This document shows positions 35,520-45,640 of a stretch of DNA of 64,000 nucleotides, in pieces. The position numbers and the translations under genes are program-made. Source of the stretch: Desmodesmus armatus (Eukaryota > Chlorophyta > Chlorophyceae > Sphaeropleales > Scenedesmaceae); the NCBI GenBank assembly GCA_007449985.2, contig VIIQ02000079.1:1-64000 (forward strand). The letters run 5' to 3'. The notes under the pieces were generated by a model that was given only the letters and a program-made list of their open reading frames with translations, was not told where the DNA came from and ran no database searches. Each line of letters opens with the position of its first letter. Position 1 is the first letter of the stretch.

Positions 35520-38500
35520 GCAGCCTGGCACAGCTGCTGCAGCTGGCGTGTGGCGCTCTGCACAGTTTGAAGCTGCTGCTCGGCAGACAGCAGCTGCATC
35601 GACAGCCACATCTGGTCCAGCTTCTGCTGCACAGCAGCTGCGTCGATGCTGCTGTCTTGGCAGCAGTTGGGCAGCACAACTGCCACCCCACCTTGCTGCT
35701 GCTGCTGCTGCTGCTGCCCCTGCTGCCGTTGCTCCCCAACCTCTACGGCAGGAGCATTCTCCGCGTTGCCTTGCCCGCTGTGCCGGGGGATGGGAGTTGG
35801 GAGCTTGGTCAGCTGTGCAAGGGCTTGCAGGCACGCCATGCCCTCCACATCCGCCTCTGCAAAGCGCTGCTGCGCTTGCAGCAGCCTGCTGCGCGCCCAG
35901 TGCCTGCGCACCTGCTGCCGCAGGGCAGCTGCTGCTGCTGCTGCTGCCTGGCGCTCCTCTGGCTCCGCAGACCCTGCTTGTGCTGCTGCCGCTGCCGCTG
36001 CATGCAATCCTGCACTTGCTTCTGGATGAGGTCCCAATGAGGCTTGTGATGTTCCTGCAGTAGCTGCCGGAAGCTCTGCCAGCACTGCAGCAGCCTCTGC
36101 ATCCGTCAGGACCTCCCCCCGTCTGTGCAAAACCGGCACAAGGCCATCATCAAACACGCCAAACGCTGTGCTGTTGTTGTAGATGCTACTGGGACTCTGC
36201 AGCTGCTGTGGGCCTCCTGCTGCCCTGGGCTTTGCTGGTAGCAGCCCCTCCCACTTCTGAGGGCCCAGGAGGTCGAGGGAAGGGCCCCAAGGGTACCGTG
36301 TCACAACAGCAGCAGCCTTGCAGGCTCCCCGGTCATGCAGCTGCTGCTGCTGTTGTCCACCTGGCCCCCTGCGCTGCTGATGAAGGGAGCAGCTAGGCTT
36401 GCGCTGCCTTGCTGTAGGACCCAGGAAGGCAGCTGCTGCTGCTGCTGCTGTGACACAGCAGCACTGCCTGTGCTGCTGCTGCTGCTGCCAGCAGCAGCAG
36501 GGGCTGCATGTGGCGGCTGGGGGAGCAGCCACTGCTGCTGTTGGAGTTGGTCGACGGCTTGCAGGAACGCCTGGACACTGCTGCTGCCGGAGGCGCAGTC
36601 GACAGGCCCCCCTGACCGCAAGCCGCAGTTACCACTGGCCTCTGTAGTTGCTGCACACCCTCCCTCAGCCCTCCCCGTATCCAGAACAGCTGCTGTGTCT
36701 TGCCAAGCAGCGTGGAGGCCTGCGCAGAGGGATACTTGCTGCTGTGGGTGCATCCGGGTGGCACTGCCAGATTCCATGAAGCTGCTGCGTGCCGCAACAG
36801 CATCACAGCTGCACAGGTGCGCCTCACAAGCCCTCAAGTGCTGCGACACCGCTTGCTGGAGCTGCTGCTGCTGTTGCTGGGCCAGCGCGGCTGCATCAGC
36901 ATGCGCCTGCTTCCTCGACACTGCCTTGCTGCCGCCGCTACCTGCCCCTGGCTCGCCATGCTTGCCGTCTCCTGCAGCAGCAGCAGCAGCAGCAGCAGCA
37001 GCGCCCGGCTGCTGCTGCTGACGCCTGGTGGCGGCCGGAGGGGCTGCTGCTGTCCCTGAGCCCAGCCGCCGCCGCTTGGCAGCACCACTGGCAGCACCAG
37101 CAGCAGCAGCAGCAGCAGCTGGGTCCCCCCCAGCTGCTACCGCAATCCCGGCTGCTGCTGCTGCTGCTGCTGCTGTCGCACCAGTTCCTTCTGGAAGAGC
37201 AGCAGCTGCACCACCACCAGTCTGATGAGGGTCCTGCGCTGTAGCAGAGGACGGTCTCTTCTTCGCCGCTGCTGCCGAACTGCCACCCTTGCCTGCTGCC
37301 GCTGCAGGAGGCCCTGAAACTGCAGGCGCACCCCCTGCTGCACCTGCACCTGCACCAGCACCTGCCCCAGCAGCAGCAGCTGCCCTGAGCTTGGCCCCAG
37401 CTGCCCCACTGCCGCTGCTGCTGCCGGGTGCATTGCCACCAGGTGCTAGTTTCTTGCCGGTCTGCAGCTGCAGCGCTGCATCCAAATGCAGCTCCGCCAG
37501 CAGCAGGTGCTGCTGCGGTGCCAGGCTGCTGCTGTTGGGTACATAGCTGCTGAGCTTCAGTAGGGCAGCGATACAGGAAGGGGGCATGACTACAGCCTCG
37601 GCAGCAGGCAGCAGCAGAGCCAGCAGCTGTGCTGACAGCTGCATGGGCCAAGTGGGGTCTTGATGGGCCAGCTGCTGCAGTATCGACTGCTCCAGCTGCT
37701 CCCAGTTGCTTGGGCGCTGCTGCTGGTTAAGCTGCTGCTGTTGGTGCTGAGTGTGGGCCTTGTGCGCTTGTGTGTCGGCATCAGGGTGCTGCTGCTGCTG
37801 CTGCAGCGGCCCCTGCTTCAACTGCTCAATTGAGCCAACGCCTGTGTGCTGTTGCTGCTGCTGCTGCTCTTGCAGATGTTGAGCTTGCTGCTGCTGCTGC
37901 TGCTGCTGCCTTTCCGACAGCGCCACTCCTGTGACGCCACAGGCACCATGTGTGCCACCGCCACCGCCACCAGCAGCACCAGCAGCAGCAGCAGCGCCAG
38001 GGGTGGAGGCCGCAGGGCAGAGCCACACCCCCACAAGCTCTTGCAGCACCTCACTGGGTGGGATGACTGGTGGCTTGTGGCTGTGGGACCTGGGGCCGTG
38101 TGTGTGTCCCGCACCAGCAGCACCACCACCAGCAGCAGCAGCAGCAGCAGCAGGCCTGCTGCTTGCCAGCTTGACCCTGCTCCTGCCCCCTGATGCTGCA
38201 GCCCTGGGCCGACCACGGCCAGAGGCAGCACCGCCATCAGACACGACACCAGCGCCAGCACCAGCACCAGCACCGAAAGCACCACCATCAGACGCAACAC
38301 CAGCGCCAGCACCAGCACCAGCGGCAGTACTAGCACTAGCACCAGCCCTAGCACCAGCACTAGCACCAGTACTAGCACCATCAGAGACGACACCAGCGCC
38401 GGCACCAGCACTGGCACCAGCAGCAGCAGCAGCAGCAGCTGCGCCAGCGCCTGCGCGCGTGCCCGCGCCAGCACCAGCAGCACCACCGTCAGATACCACA

Positions 38501-39280
38501 CCAGCGCCAGCACCAGCACCAGCATCAGCACCAGCAGCACCACCATCAGGAGCAACAGCAGCGCCAGCATCTGCAGCACCAGCAGCAGCAGTAGTGCCCC
38601 CTCCTGCTGTCTGCGCCAGCACTGGCTGCTGCTGTGCAGCATGGCCCTGCAAACCCTGCTCCTGCTGACCCTGTGGCTGCTCTCCTAGCTGCTGGTGCTG
38701 GACAGGGGGTGCTGCAGGCTCTGCAGCACCAGCTAACCCAACAGTTGGTGCACCTGCCGATGCTGCATCCTGCATCTCGACATCCCCTTGTGTGCCAGCC
38801 TGCTGCTGCTGCTGCCGTAGCTGCTCCTGTTGCTGCAGCTGTTCTTGCTCCTGCTGCTGCTGCTGCGGCAGCGGCTCAACTTGGTCGGCAGTAAATTTGT
38901 CCTGGCCAGCAGGAGGCGAGCTGCAGCACACCATTATGCGCATGGGAGGTGCACGGGCCGCCTCGACTGGACCCGCAGCAGCAGCAGCAGTGCTAACACC
39001 AGCAGCTGCTGCAGCCAGACTACTGCTGGCAGCACCACCAGCTACAGCGCGGCGGGGTGGGCTGAGCACTGCTTGTTTTAAGCGCCCAGGGCTGTCCCTG
39101 CTGCTGCTGCCCGTGTCCCTGCTGGTGCCCCCGCTGCTGCCAGCAGCGCTGCAGGAGTTGGTTTCCCAGGGTTCGTACTGTTCCTGCATGAGTGGAACCA
39201 ACCGCTGCAACAGCTCCTGCAAGCTGCCAACCTGCCAGCGCACAACGTCTCCTGCAATGGGCTCCACTGCTGCTGTGGAC

Positions 39281-39321
<41 letters not shown>

Positions 39322-40020
39322 TGAGGCAGAGCTGATCTCCTGTTGTGCATGCACCACTGGTTGCCGCCGCTGCTGCGTGCATGAGCGCAGCTGCGCCCGG
39401 TGCTGCCCAGTGACGTGGTCTGTGAGCTGTTCAAGGTATGGGATGCACTGCTGTATGTGCTCTGCTGTGAAGCTGCTGGGCGGCGTGGCAGGTAGGCTCC
39501 TCAGCCTGCACAGCACAGCACAGCACAGCACAACACAGCACAGCACGGCACAGCACGCATGGCAGCGCACAGGATATCACGCATGGCGCAACGCAATGCG
39601 GCACATCACGTGTGGCGCAGCGCAGTGCAGCACATCACGCATGGAGCAGCGCATCGCGCATGGCGAGGCGTATCGCGCATGGCGCAGCGCAGCGCATGCA
39701 GCATGACAAGGTGCGGGAAGCGGTGCAACAGTGGCACCTGGGATGCCCCTAAACCACACTCAGAAGTGACCTTCCCTGTGATGGGCTTGACAATCAGCAG
39801 CTGCTGCAACGATGCAGCAAGCATAAGCTTGTTCCACACCATCGTCTGCTGCCATTGTGTGGAACAAGCTCATGCTTTCTGCATCGTTGCAGCAGCTGCT
39901 GATGGTCAAGCCCATGACAGGGGAGATTGTCTGACTAAAGAACAGCAGCAGTCCTGACTCCGTCCTGCAACAGTGCATCCAGGTCAGCAGTCATGCTCTG
40001 ACAAATGCAAGGCTGCCATG

Positions 40021-40052
<32 letters not shown>

Positions 40053-41514
40053 CCAAGTGCGCAGCGTTTCGTCATGGGGATACCTGCTGCACTGCCTGCA
40101 TACTGCTCACCAGGGGTGGTAGCCCTCAACCTGTGCCAGCCTCACCAGCACAGCTGCAACACCATCCCAGTCCTGCAGGCAGGCGGGACACAACAAACAG
40201 AGCGCAGGACAGCACAGCGCAGGTCAGCACAGCGCAAGACAGCACGACATGCAGCAGGATGTATGGGTGTTCAAGCTGGCTATGAAGGCCACAGGCAGCA
40301 CAGCACCTCAAAGATGGGGCTGAATCAGTGCCATGTGCCATGACTGGAGTCGGCATGATGCTTGCCACACTTCAACGCAGCTTGGGTGCATGTGGCCTTC
40401 ACAGCACAGGCCATGCACACAACCATGCATGCTTGCGGCGTCATACAGACCAGATGACAAGGGACAGGATTAACCACCAGCACAGAAGTGGAGCGGCCTC
40501 ACCTCTAAGGCTGACAGCAGCACCACCAGTCGCTCATGCAGGGAGACGTTCATAGGTCTCAACCCCAAAGCCCTGCCCGCTGCTTGTACCGCCAGCTGCA
40601 GGAAACCCAACTGAGCCAGCACAATGCTGATCTCCTCCCAGACCTTAGGGTTGTGCTGATCATACGTAAGGGCTTCTGACCAAACATCAAGTGCTTTGCG
40701 GGAGGGATCCAGCAGCGGTGCGAGGGTCAGAAGCACTTTGGGCCGCAGGCCTTGCAGGACTCGTGATTGCTGTGCCACCACCACCTGCTGCTGCTGCTTG
40801 CGCTGGCCTGTGCTGGGGCTGCGTGCTGCTGCAGGAGTGCCTGTGCTGGCAGCAGCTGCATGGGGCTGCAGGAGAGGCTCGTCGAGCAGCTGCAGGAGCA
40901 GGGGCCGGGCGACATCCGGCCTGCCTTGGATAGAAGCCTGTACTGCTTGGGAGTACTGCTGTACCTGCGGACGAAGAGAGACATAAACATAAACCGGCAG
41001 TTGCTGGCTTGCTGGGTGTGTGCGGCACTTGTGTGCGCACAGTGAGGCATGAGCACAAGTGGGGCATGAGGGTGCAGGTGGGCACACCAATCGAAGAGTC
41101 GGCACGCACCCATTCGTGCAGCAGGCATCTGCAGCAAATGCATGTGCAGCACTCAGTGACTGACTGTATGAGGTTCTCGTGCCCAGAAGGCTGTCGATAT
41201 CGGCTACATGCCAACAGCAGTTGACAGCGGCCAGGGCACCAAGGTGGCCCACAGCTGCTGAGTCTCACCAGACGTGCTTCCACAGCTTCAATCTTCTCTG
41301 ACGGCTGCTGATCATCTCCCTGCAAATGAAGGTCATACCGTGGAACGCCACAGGCTGTCATTGCAGTTTGGCATGTGTTGATGGCATATTGTACCTGCTG
41401 GTGGCAACTGCCAGGAGGGGAACTGCCAGCATGTGCTGGGGAGCTGATGGGTACACTCACTTGTTTCCCAGGGTCAGCGTTGAGAGCCGCAAACCCACGA
41501 CGCCTGCGCACCAT
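22055..41514 (-). CDS. HIR3: HIR3/CABIN1-type histone chaperone subunit, large multi-exon gene
   Basis: ATG at 41512-41514 (MVRRRRGFAALNADP). Then come SEKIEAVEARL (~41300), the TPR-like exon VQQYSQAVQASIQGRPDVAR with VWEEISIVLAQLGFLQLAVQ (40503-40966), DWDGVAAVLVRLAQVEGYHP (40113-40174), and a giant exon of about 3.2 kb (39510-36300) with Gln/Ala-rich inserts. Later landmarks are WRLDGALATLLLDMYGLRVP (~33400), PDSAEAWAYLAHLYLDCF (31250-31310), DEWQNHLALGMLASK with FVKLHGTRLKLLAAL (~29500-29300), RPLGPACYSLARGLFRLGR (~28620-28690), AREFSRRTRRGLLLYLKV (~27540) and LLYLSGDAAGLVSVWQGL (~26550). These follow CABIN1/HIR3 order. Family knowledge: the HIR complex deposits H3.3-H4 independently of replication. 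The tail (25.4-22.06 kb, with ELVKGQFWKLESDN at ~24060) is Gln-rich, has frame breaks near 25280, 24010 and 23930, and is assigned to this gene by continuity only. The product would be unusually long because of poly-Ala/Gln expansions. Confidence 0.8.
26530..27120 (-). repeat. Four tandem copies of the HIR3 exon coding LLYLSGDAAGLVSVWQGL
   Basis: Units start with CAAGCCCTGCCACACGCTGA or a close variant at about 26533, 26679, 26827 and 26986 (steps of 146-159 bp). Each contains the exon start, its acceptor and about 70 bp of CACAG-rich intron. Only the 26.5-kb copy continues into the open exon ending at 25.4 kb. The others differ by a few substitutions, such as GGCCT/GACTT. Confidence 0.82.
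28206..28314. repeat. (CAGTA)n pentanucleotide array in a HIR3 intron
   Basis: About 21 nearly perfect copies of CAGTA. Frames across it translate as repeated QYSTV and are not genes. Confidence 0.92.
28490..28690 (-). repeat. Two-copy duplication of a HIR3 exon end and donor
   Basis: The segment coding RPLGPACYSLARGLFRLGR plus GTGAGTGGGG occurs at 28600-28690 and again, slightly altered (GTTCTGGTTGGG), at 28490-28560. Only the first continues upstream as the open exon. Confidence 0.75.
29880..30300. repeat. CCCAGCCCTCAAC minisatellite in a HIR3 intron
   Basis: More than 25 degenerate units of CCCAGCCCTCAA, with variants CCCTGAGCC and CCCCAGCTTCA, fill the interval. No coding signal was seen. 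Confidence 0.9.
31040..31410 (-). repeat. Duplicated HIR3 exon end (HLYLDCF) and CACAG repeats
   Basis: The exon PDSAEAWAYLAHLYLDCFRV ends near 31248. A truncated copy, VAHLYLDCFKL, lies at 31115-31165 with similar flanks, including GGGACTCTGTGTGCGCAGAC and a CAAGCAAGCTGCAA block. 31327-31405 is a run of CACAG/CACAGCAAAC units. Confidence 0.7.
39773..39921. repeat. Intronic long hairpin with about 70-bp arms
   Basis: CCCTGTGATGGGCTTGAC with CAGCAGCTGCTGCAACGATG on the left pairs with CATCGTTGCAGCAGCTGCTG and GTCAAGCCCATGACAGGG on the right. About six mismatches lie across the arms, and the loop of about 10 bases is near 39845-39854. It sits in the HIR3 intron between the exons near 40113 and 39510. 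It could be a MITE remnant or a small-RNA precursor. Confidence 0.8.
40020..40052. repeat. (GGCA)n tetranucleotide run
   Basis: Eight perfect copies of GGCA in a HIR3 intron. Confidence 0.9.
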
Positions 41515-42622
41515 GGCCGTGGTGCTCTAGCTAGATGAGGACAGCACCCCCCCTTCTGCAGCACCGTGCATGCCAGCCGTCATGAGGGCGTGAGCAAGCG
41601 TAAGAAAACAATAACATGACATTCTGAGTGTCAAAAACCCTTGCTTGAAAGGCTTCAGAGGTGGATCCGTGGGGACTTTCAGGTGTCGAGATCAGATGAT
41701 GCAGCTGTTGTGCCAGTGGCTGCAACTTGCCGGCATGCTGCCGAACGAAACAGAACAACTGCTCTTGATTCTGCTGGAATGTTTCTCAACCCAATCATGT
41801 CAGTCAAAGCTACAGGCATGTTTGACTTTTTTGAAAGCTGTTGAAGCGTCAACTTATACAACGATGTCATGGTGTTTGGGTTTGTTTTCAGTTTGCGACT
41901 TTGCGACTTGTAGCACCGATTCCAGGCTGTCCATTGCGAAAGCCTTAAGCCTCTAGCAGAAGCCGTTTCAAGTGGAAGCTGACTGGCACTAGACCAGCTT
42001 CACAAGAGTCTGTGGTGCCCCATTTTACTAGGACCTGCGAGGAGAGGCGCCCACCACCAATCACCACTCCTCGCAGTAAAGACGGCCAGCTGGCCCCATG
42101 GGGTCTGGCAAACAAAACCTCCACACATTCAGTGGGCACCGATCGCAGGGTCACAACCGCAGTGAGCAAAGCAGCAGGCTGGTGCACCCAAACTTGGGGG
42201 GGGGGAGACTACGGTACACCGGTGCGTGCACGTGCACCCTCGTGACCCACGTGGCAAACTGCAAGTGTTGCTGTTAATTTTTGTGAGGACTCTCCCCTAT
42301 GCCACCAGTCACTGAGCGGTGGTTTGGCTCTCAAAACACAAGCACAGCCGCCGTGGCAGGTTCAGCCTCCGAGTTGTGCTTCATCGGGTGCATCATGAGT
42401 GCGGCACAGGGAGGCAGCACAGCGGCAACACCCAATCTGCCTCTGATTGTCTCCTGCTGGTAGTACCTAGTGCAGTACAGCGCTGGTGGGTGTTGGTCCC
42501 CTTCTCCATCAGTGTCGCAGGGGCTGCTCATAAGGGGATGTGGACCGACCATTTGCCAAAAAAGGTTTGCATATTGCATAGATCCTGTGCTTCATGACGT
42601 CACAGGATGTCACATTGACTTG
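41515..42622. other. Upstream region of HIR3, no gene recognised
   Basis: The 1.1 kb between the HIR3 start and the tRNA holds only short frames without convincing composition or splice partners. One, at 41945-42187 on the reverse strand (including LVKWGTTDSCEAGLVPVSF), is open for 80 residues but was not recognised. The HIR3 promoter should lie just above 41514. No clear TATA element is visible. Confidence 0.4.
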
Positions 42623-42727
42623 TCTGAGGTACCGGAATCGAACCAGTGACCTAGAGATGACTTTGGCGAGGGTTCTGACCCTCTCAACCGCTACAGTCTC
42701 CCGCTCTACCAGCTGAGCTAACCTCGG
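42623..42727 (-). tRNA. tRNA-Tyr (anticodon GTA) with a 32-nt intron
   Basis: Read on the reverse strand: acceptor CCGAGGT (42727-42721), TA, D-arm GCTCAGCTGGTAGAGC, anticodon stem GGAGA with loop CTGTAG, then a 32-base intron at the canonical position 37/38, stem TCTCT, variable AGGTC, T-arm ACTGG-TTCGATT-CCGGT, acceptor ACCTCAG and discriminator A. Eukaryotic tRNA-Tyr genes usually carry an intron exactly here. One acceptor pair (second position, C-A) is mismatched, so a slightly degenerate copy is possible. Confidence 0.9.
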
Positions 42728-42744
42728 TTCATGCTGATGTCGGC

Positions 42745-43185
42745 ATGTCGGCCGCAACTGAACGGCGGCGCATGAGTCTGGGCCTGCGTAAGCCCCTTGC
42801 GGGTTTGCAGCAGCATCGAGCAGCGGTAGACGCAGCGCAGCAGCAGCTACCAGCAGTCCCCGATGATCAGCAGCTCATCACTGACCTCTTGCAGCCTGCA
42901 GCCCTCTCTGACTTGCAGCAGCAGCATCAGGAGCAGGTCCAGCAGCGCCGGCAGGCGCTCACGCAGCTTGAGCAGCAGCAGCGGCAGCAGCAAGCCGCTG
43001 CTAAACTGGAGGAAGTGAAGCGGCAGGCAGTAGCCCGCTTTTGGGAGTTGTTGCAGGATTTTGTTGTGTTGCGTGTGGCTCCAGCGTCTTGGTTCCCCCA
43101 GCTGGCCCCTGACCACCCTTTTTTGCGGGTGAACAGTGATCTGTTGGGAGTTCACTGTGCTTCTCCAGCCTTGCCTGATGGTTGA
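42745..43185 (+). CDS. 146-residue Gln-rich coiled-coil protein, unrecognised (repeat-associated)
   Basis: The ATG at 42745 lies 18 bases from the tRNA 5' end, on the other strand. The sequence begins MSAATERRRMSLGLRKPLAG. It then has a Gln-rich helix (QQQHQEQVQQRRQALTQLEQ, EVKRQAVARFWELLQDFVVL) and ends FLRVNSDLLGVHCASPALPDG. Most of it is repeated at 43690-44037, which suggests a repeat or transposon family. A TGTAAC motif near 43540 could end the transcript. No catalytic motif was found. Confidence 0.4.
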   Translation: MSAATERRRMSLGLRKPLAGLQQHRAAVDAAQQQLPAVPDDQQLITDLLQPAALSDLQQQHQEQVQQRRQALTQLEQQQRQQQAAAKLEEVKRQAVARFWELLQDFVVLRVAPASWFPQLAPDHPFLRVNSDLLGVHCASPALPDG

Positions 43186-43451
43186 CTGCCTTGCATGTCT
43201 CCTGTTGTGCTTGGTGTTTCTGGTTGCTTTACCCTGTTAGCCGACGGGGCGGGGGCAGTGATGCATGTGCCAGCTTGGGTTGGGTCAGCTAGTCATGCTT
43301 GCATTGCCATGTCAGCTCTTGAACTGCCTGCTTGTCTGCGTCAGCATGTGCATGTGCGATCTTGGCCGCGCATCCGTTCGCTTTATGCCTTGTGCGTGTT
43401 TCATGCTAACACAGCTTGTGTGCCACAGGTGGTTGGGCTGTCTTGAGTAGG

Positions 43452-43689
43452 ATTGGTGGCGCCTTGAGTTACAAGGGCGGGACATGGATTGGGTCCCGGG
43501 GCTTGCATCGGGTTGGCTGGGTCCTTGAGGCCTCTTTGTAACGAACACTGACTGACTGACTGCCCCTGCAGGTCGGTGGCGCTTTGTTACTTTTGGGGGG
43601 ATGATGGATTGGTGTCCCCGGTTGCCAATGGTCGGCAGCTTATGGCCTGAACTGACAGGCCCCATGTAACACAACTACTACTACTGCCC
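43452..43689 (+). repeat. Two degenerate ~115-bp units in a putative 3' UTR
   Basis: GGTGGCGCCTTGAGTTAC through TGTAACGAACACTGACTGAC, then GGTGGCGCTTTGTTAC through TGTAACACAACTACTACTAC, form two related units. Each ends in TGTAAC plus a short tandem triplet or tetramer. Confidence 0.6.
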
Positions 43690-44143
43690 CAGCAGCAGCT
43701 ACCAGCAGTCCCCGATGATCAGCAGCTCATCACTGACCTCTTGCAGCCTGCAGCCCTCTCTGACTTGCAGCAGCAGCATCAGGAGCAGGTCCAGCAGCGC
43801 CGGCAGGCGCTCACGCAGCTTGAGCAGCAGCAGCGGCAGCAGCAAGCCGCTGCTAAACTGGAGGAAGTGAAGCGGCAGGCAGTAGCCCGTTTTTGGGAGT
43901 TGTTGCAGGATTTTGTTGTGTTGCGTGTGGCTCCAGCGTCTTGGTTCCCCCAGCTGGCCCCTGACCACCCTTTTTTGCGGGTGAACAGTGATCTGTTGGG
44001 AGTTCACTGTGCTTCTCCAGCCTTGCCTGATGGTTGACTACCTAGCATGCCTTCTGTTGTGCTTGCTGTTTCTGGTTGCTTTACCCTGTTAGCCGACAGG
44101 GCAGGGGCAGTGATGCATGTTCCAAATTGGGTTGGGTCAATTT
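43690..44143 (+). repeat. Second copy of the Gln-rich ORF, 852 bp downstream
   Basis: 43690-44037 matches 42838-43185 with a single visible change (CGC/CGT in an Arg codon). The copy lacks the first 31 codons and its ATG. After the shared stop codon, similarity continues to about 44143 but drops noticeably, with many substitutions. Confidence 0.85.
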
Positions 44144-44640
44144 GAGGCGTCAGTTCCATGCAGTAGCACTCTGGCCGACACAAACAGCACGCAAACAGCA
44201 TGTATGTATTGCTGCTTGTGGCGACGCTGGGACGCATGGGGCACCCCACGCCCTGGCCACCACCCATCTTGTGCCTTGTTGGCAGCGCCTACTACGGTAG
44301 CAGTCTCGTGCATCTTGCTGAGGTAGCCTTTGGGTGCAGTTTGTCCCACACCAGCACAAGCAGCAACCAAACACCAAGTAGTTATTGCTGTTGAGGCGCC
44401 GCTGGCCCAGTGCAGGGCAGTTACATCACACCATGGACCCTGGCCACCACCCCAAAATTCAGTGTTGTTGCCCACAGCACTGAAGTAGTCAGGTGCCTCA
44501 TTTTGCGCCGTCAGTTCTATGCAGTAGCACTCTGCCCAACACCAACAGCACGCAAACAGCATGTATGTATTGCTGCTTGTGGCTACGCAGGGACTCTTGG
44601 GGCACCCCACGCCCTAGCCACCACCCATCTTGTGCCTTGC
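44141..44640. repeat. Tandem repeat of a ~140-bp block, step 362 bp
   Basis: The block from CGTCAGTTCCATGCAGTAGC to CACCCATCTTGTGCCTTG at about 44148-44280 recurs at about 44510-44641 with a few differences. A weaker related piece (CCCTGGCCACCACCCC) lies at 44438. No coding function is visible. Confidence 0.75.
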
Positions 44641-44989
44641 CAGCACATACGTCGTGCAAAATTCGCGTAACAGTCGCTGAAGGGGAGAAACGACGACCAA
44701 GCGACGCAGGCTTCGACTGCTACACGTCTCCGTCGCATGAGGAAAGTGACATGCACACGATGCCAATGACGCGACATACACACGACGCCAACAGTCGCAC
44801 ACGACGCTTACACGGGCCTTACACGACGACTATTTTACTATGCAACGCCTCACCAACGCCATCCCAATATATATCTCCTATAAAGTGCACGCTGCAGCTG
44901 GCAGGTCGTTGCCCTCATGTCACGAGGGCCTGTGGCAGCCCGGTGTGCTCACTGCTGCTCTGAGATGTCAGCCTTTAGCAGCACTCAGT

Positions 44990-45640
44990 AACCGACAGAC
45001 GGTCTGGTGCCACCAGCTGGCAGCACTGGCAGTGCAGCGCGCCACGGCGTCAGCATCGCAGCCGCAGCCGCAGCCGCTGGGCGCTGAGCGCCCAGGCGCC
45101 CTAGTGTGAGCTGTGCAGCACGCTCCATCAGCAGTCACTGCTGGCAGCGCGCCCTGGACAGCCGGGTTTCAGCAGTACAGCGCGCTTCATCAATAAATGC
45201 AGTGCGCCCTGGGCAGTCTGATGTCCGCAGTGCTGCAGTGGCAGCGCGCTCATCAGCGGTACAGCATGCCGTAGCATACTCGCACTCAGGTTCCAACAGT
45301 GCAGCGTGCCTTACTAGTACTACTAGTACTGTATAGTATCAGTATACTGATACACTACGTAGTGCAGCGCGGTAGGACTTTGCGCCCCTAACAGTTTAGT
45401 GTCAGCAGTGCAGCGCGATCTGGTATCAGCAGTGCAGCGCGCCTTACCAGTAGTGCAGCGCGTCCTGGAGGCTGAGGCTAAACAGTTTGCTGTCAACACG
45501 GCAGCGCCGCGCCCTATATTCTAGTGCTGTCAGCGCGTCATTTCAGTAGCGAATTGCGCCCTAGACGGTATGGTGTCACTGGCAGTGCAGCGCGCCCTAC
45601 CTGCAGTGCAGTGCGCTGGTCATGCAAGCCTTGAACAGTT
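44990..45640. repeat. Minisatellite of CAGCAGTGCAGCGCGCC units with palindrome cluster
   Basis: The core GTGCAGCGCGCC(T/C) recurs more than twelve times at irregular 30-60 bp spacing. At 45312-45364 the pattern is broken by an AT-rich cluster containing the 18-bp palindrome GTATCAGTATACTGATAC and the 12-bp palindrome CACTACGTAGTG. No gene was seen. Confidence 0.75.

Noticed and set aside
37818..38642. Leu/Val-rich reverse frame suggesting a membrane protein
   Set aside because: It is an alternative phase of the GCAGGTGCTGGT repeats within the giant HIR3 exon, whose in-phase reading is poly-Ala/Gly.
44990..45640. CRISPR-like spaced repeats
   Set aside because: Spacing and repeat length are irregular, units are degenerate and the genome is eukaryotic. 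This is a minisatellite.
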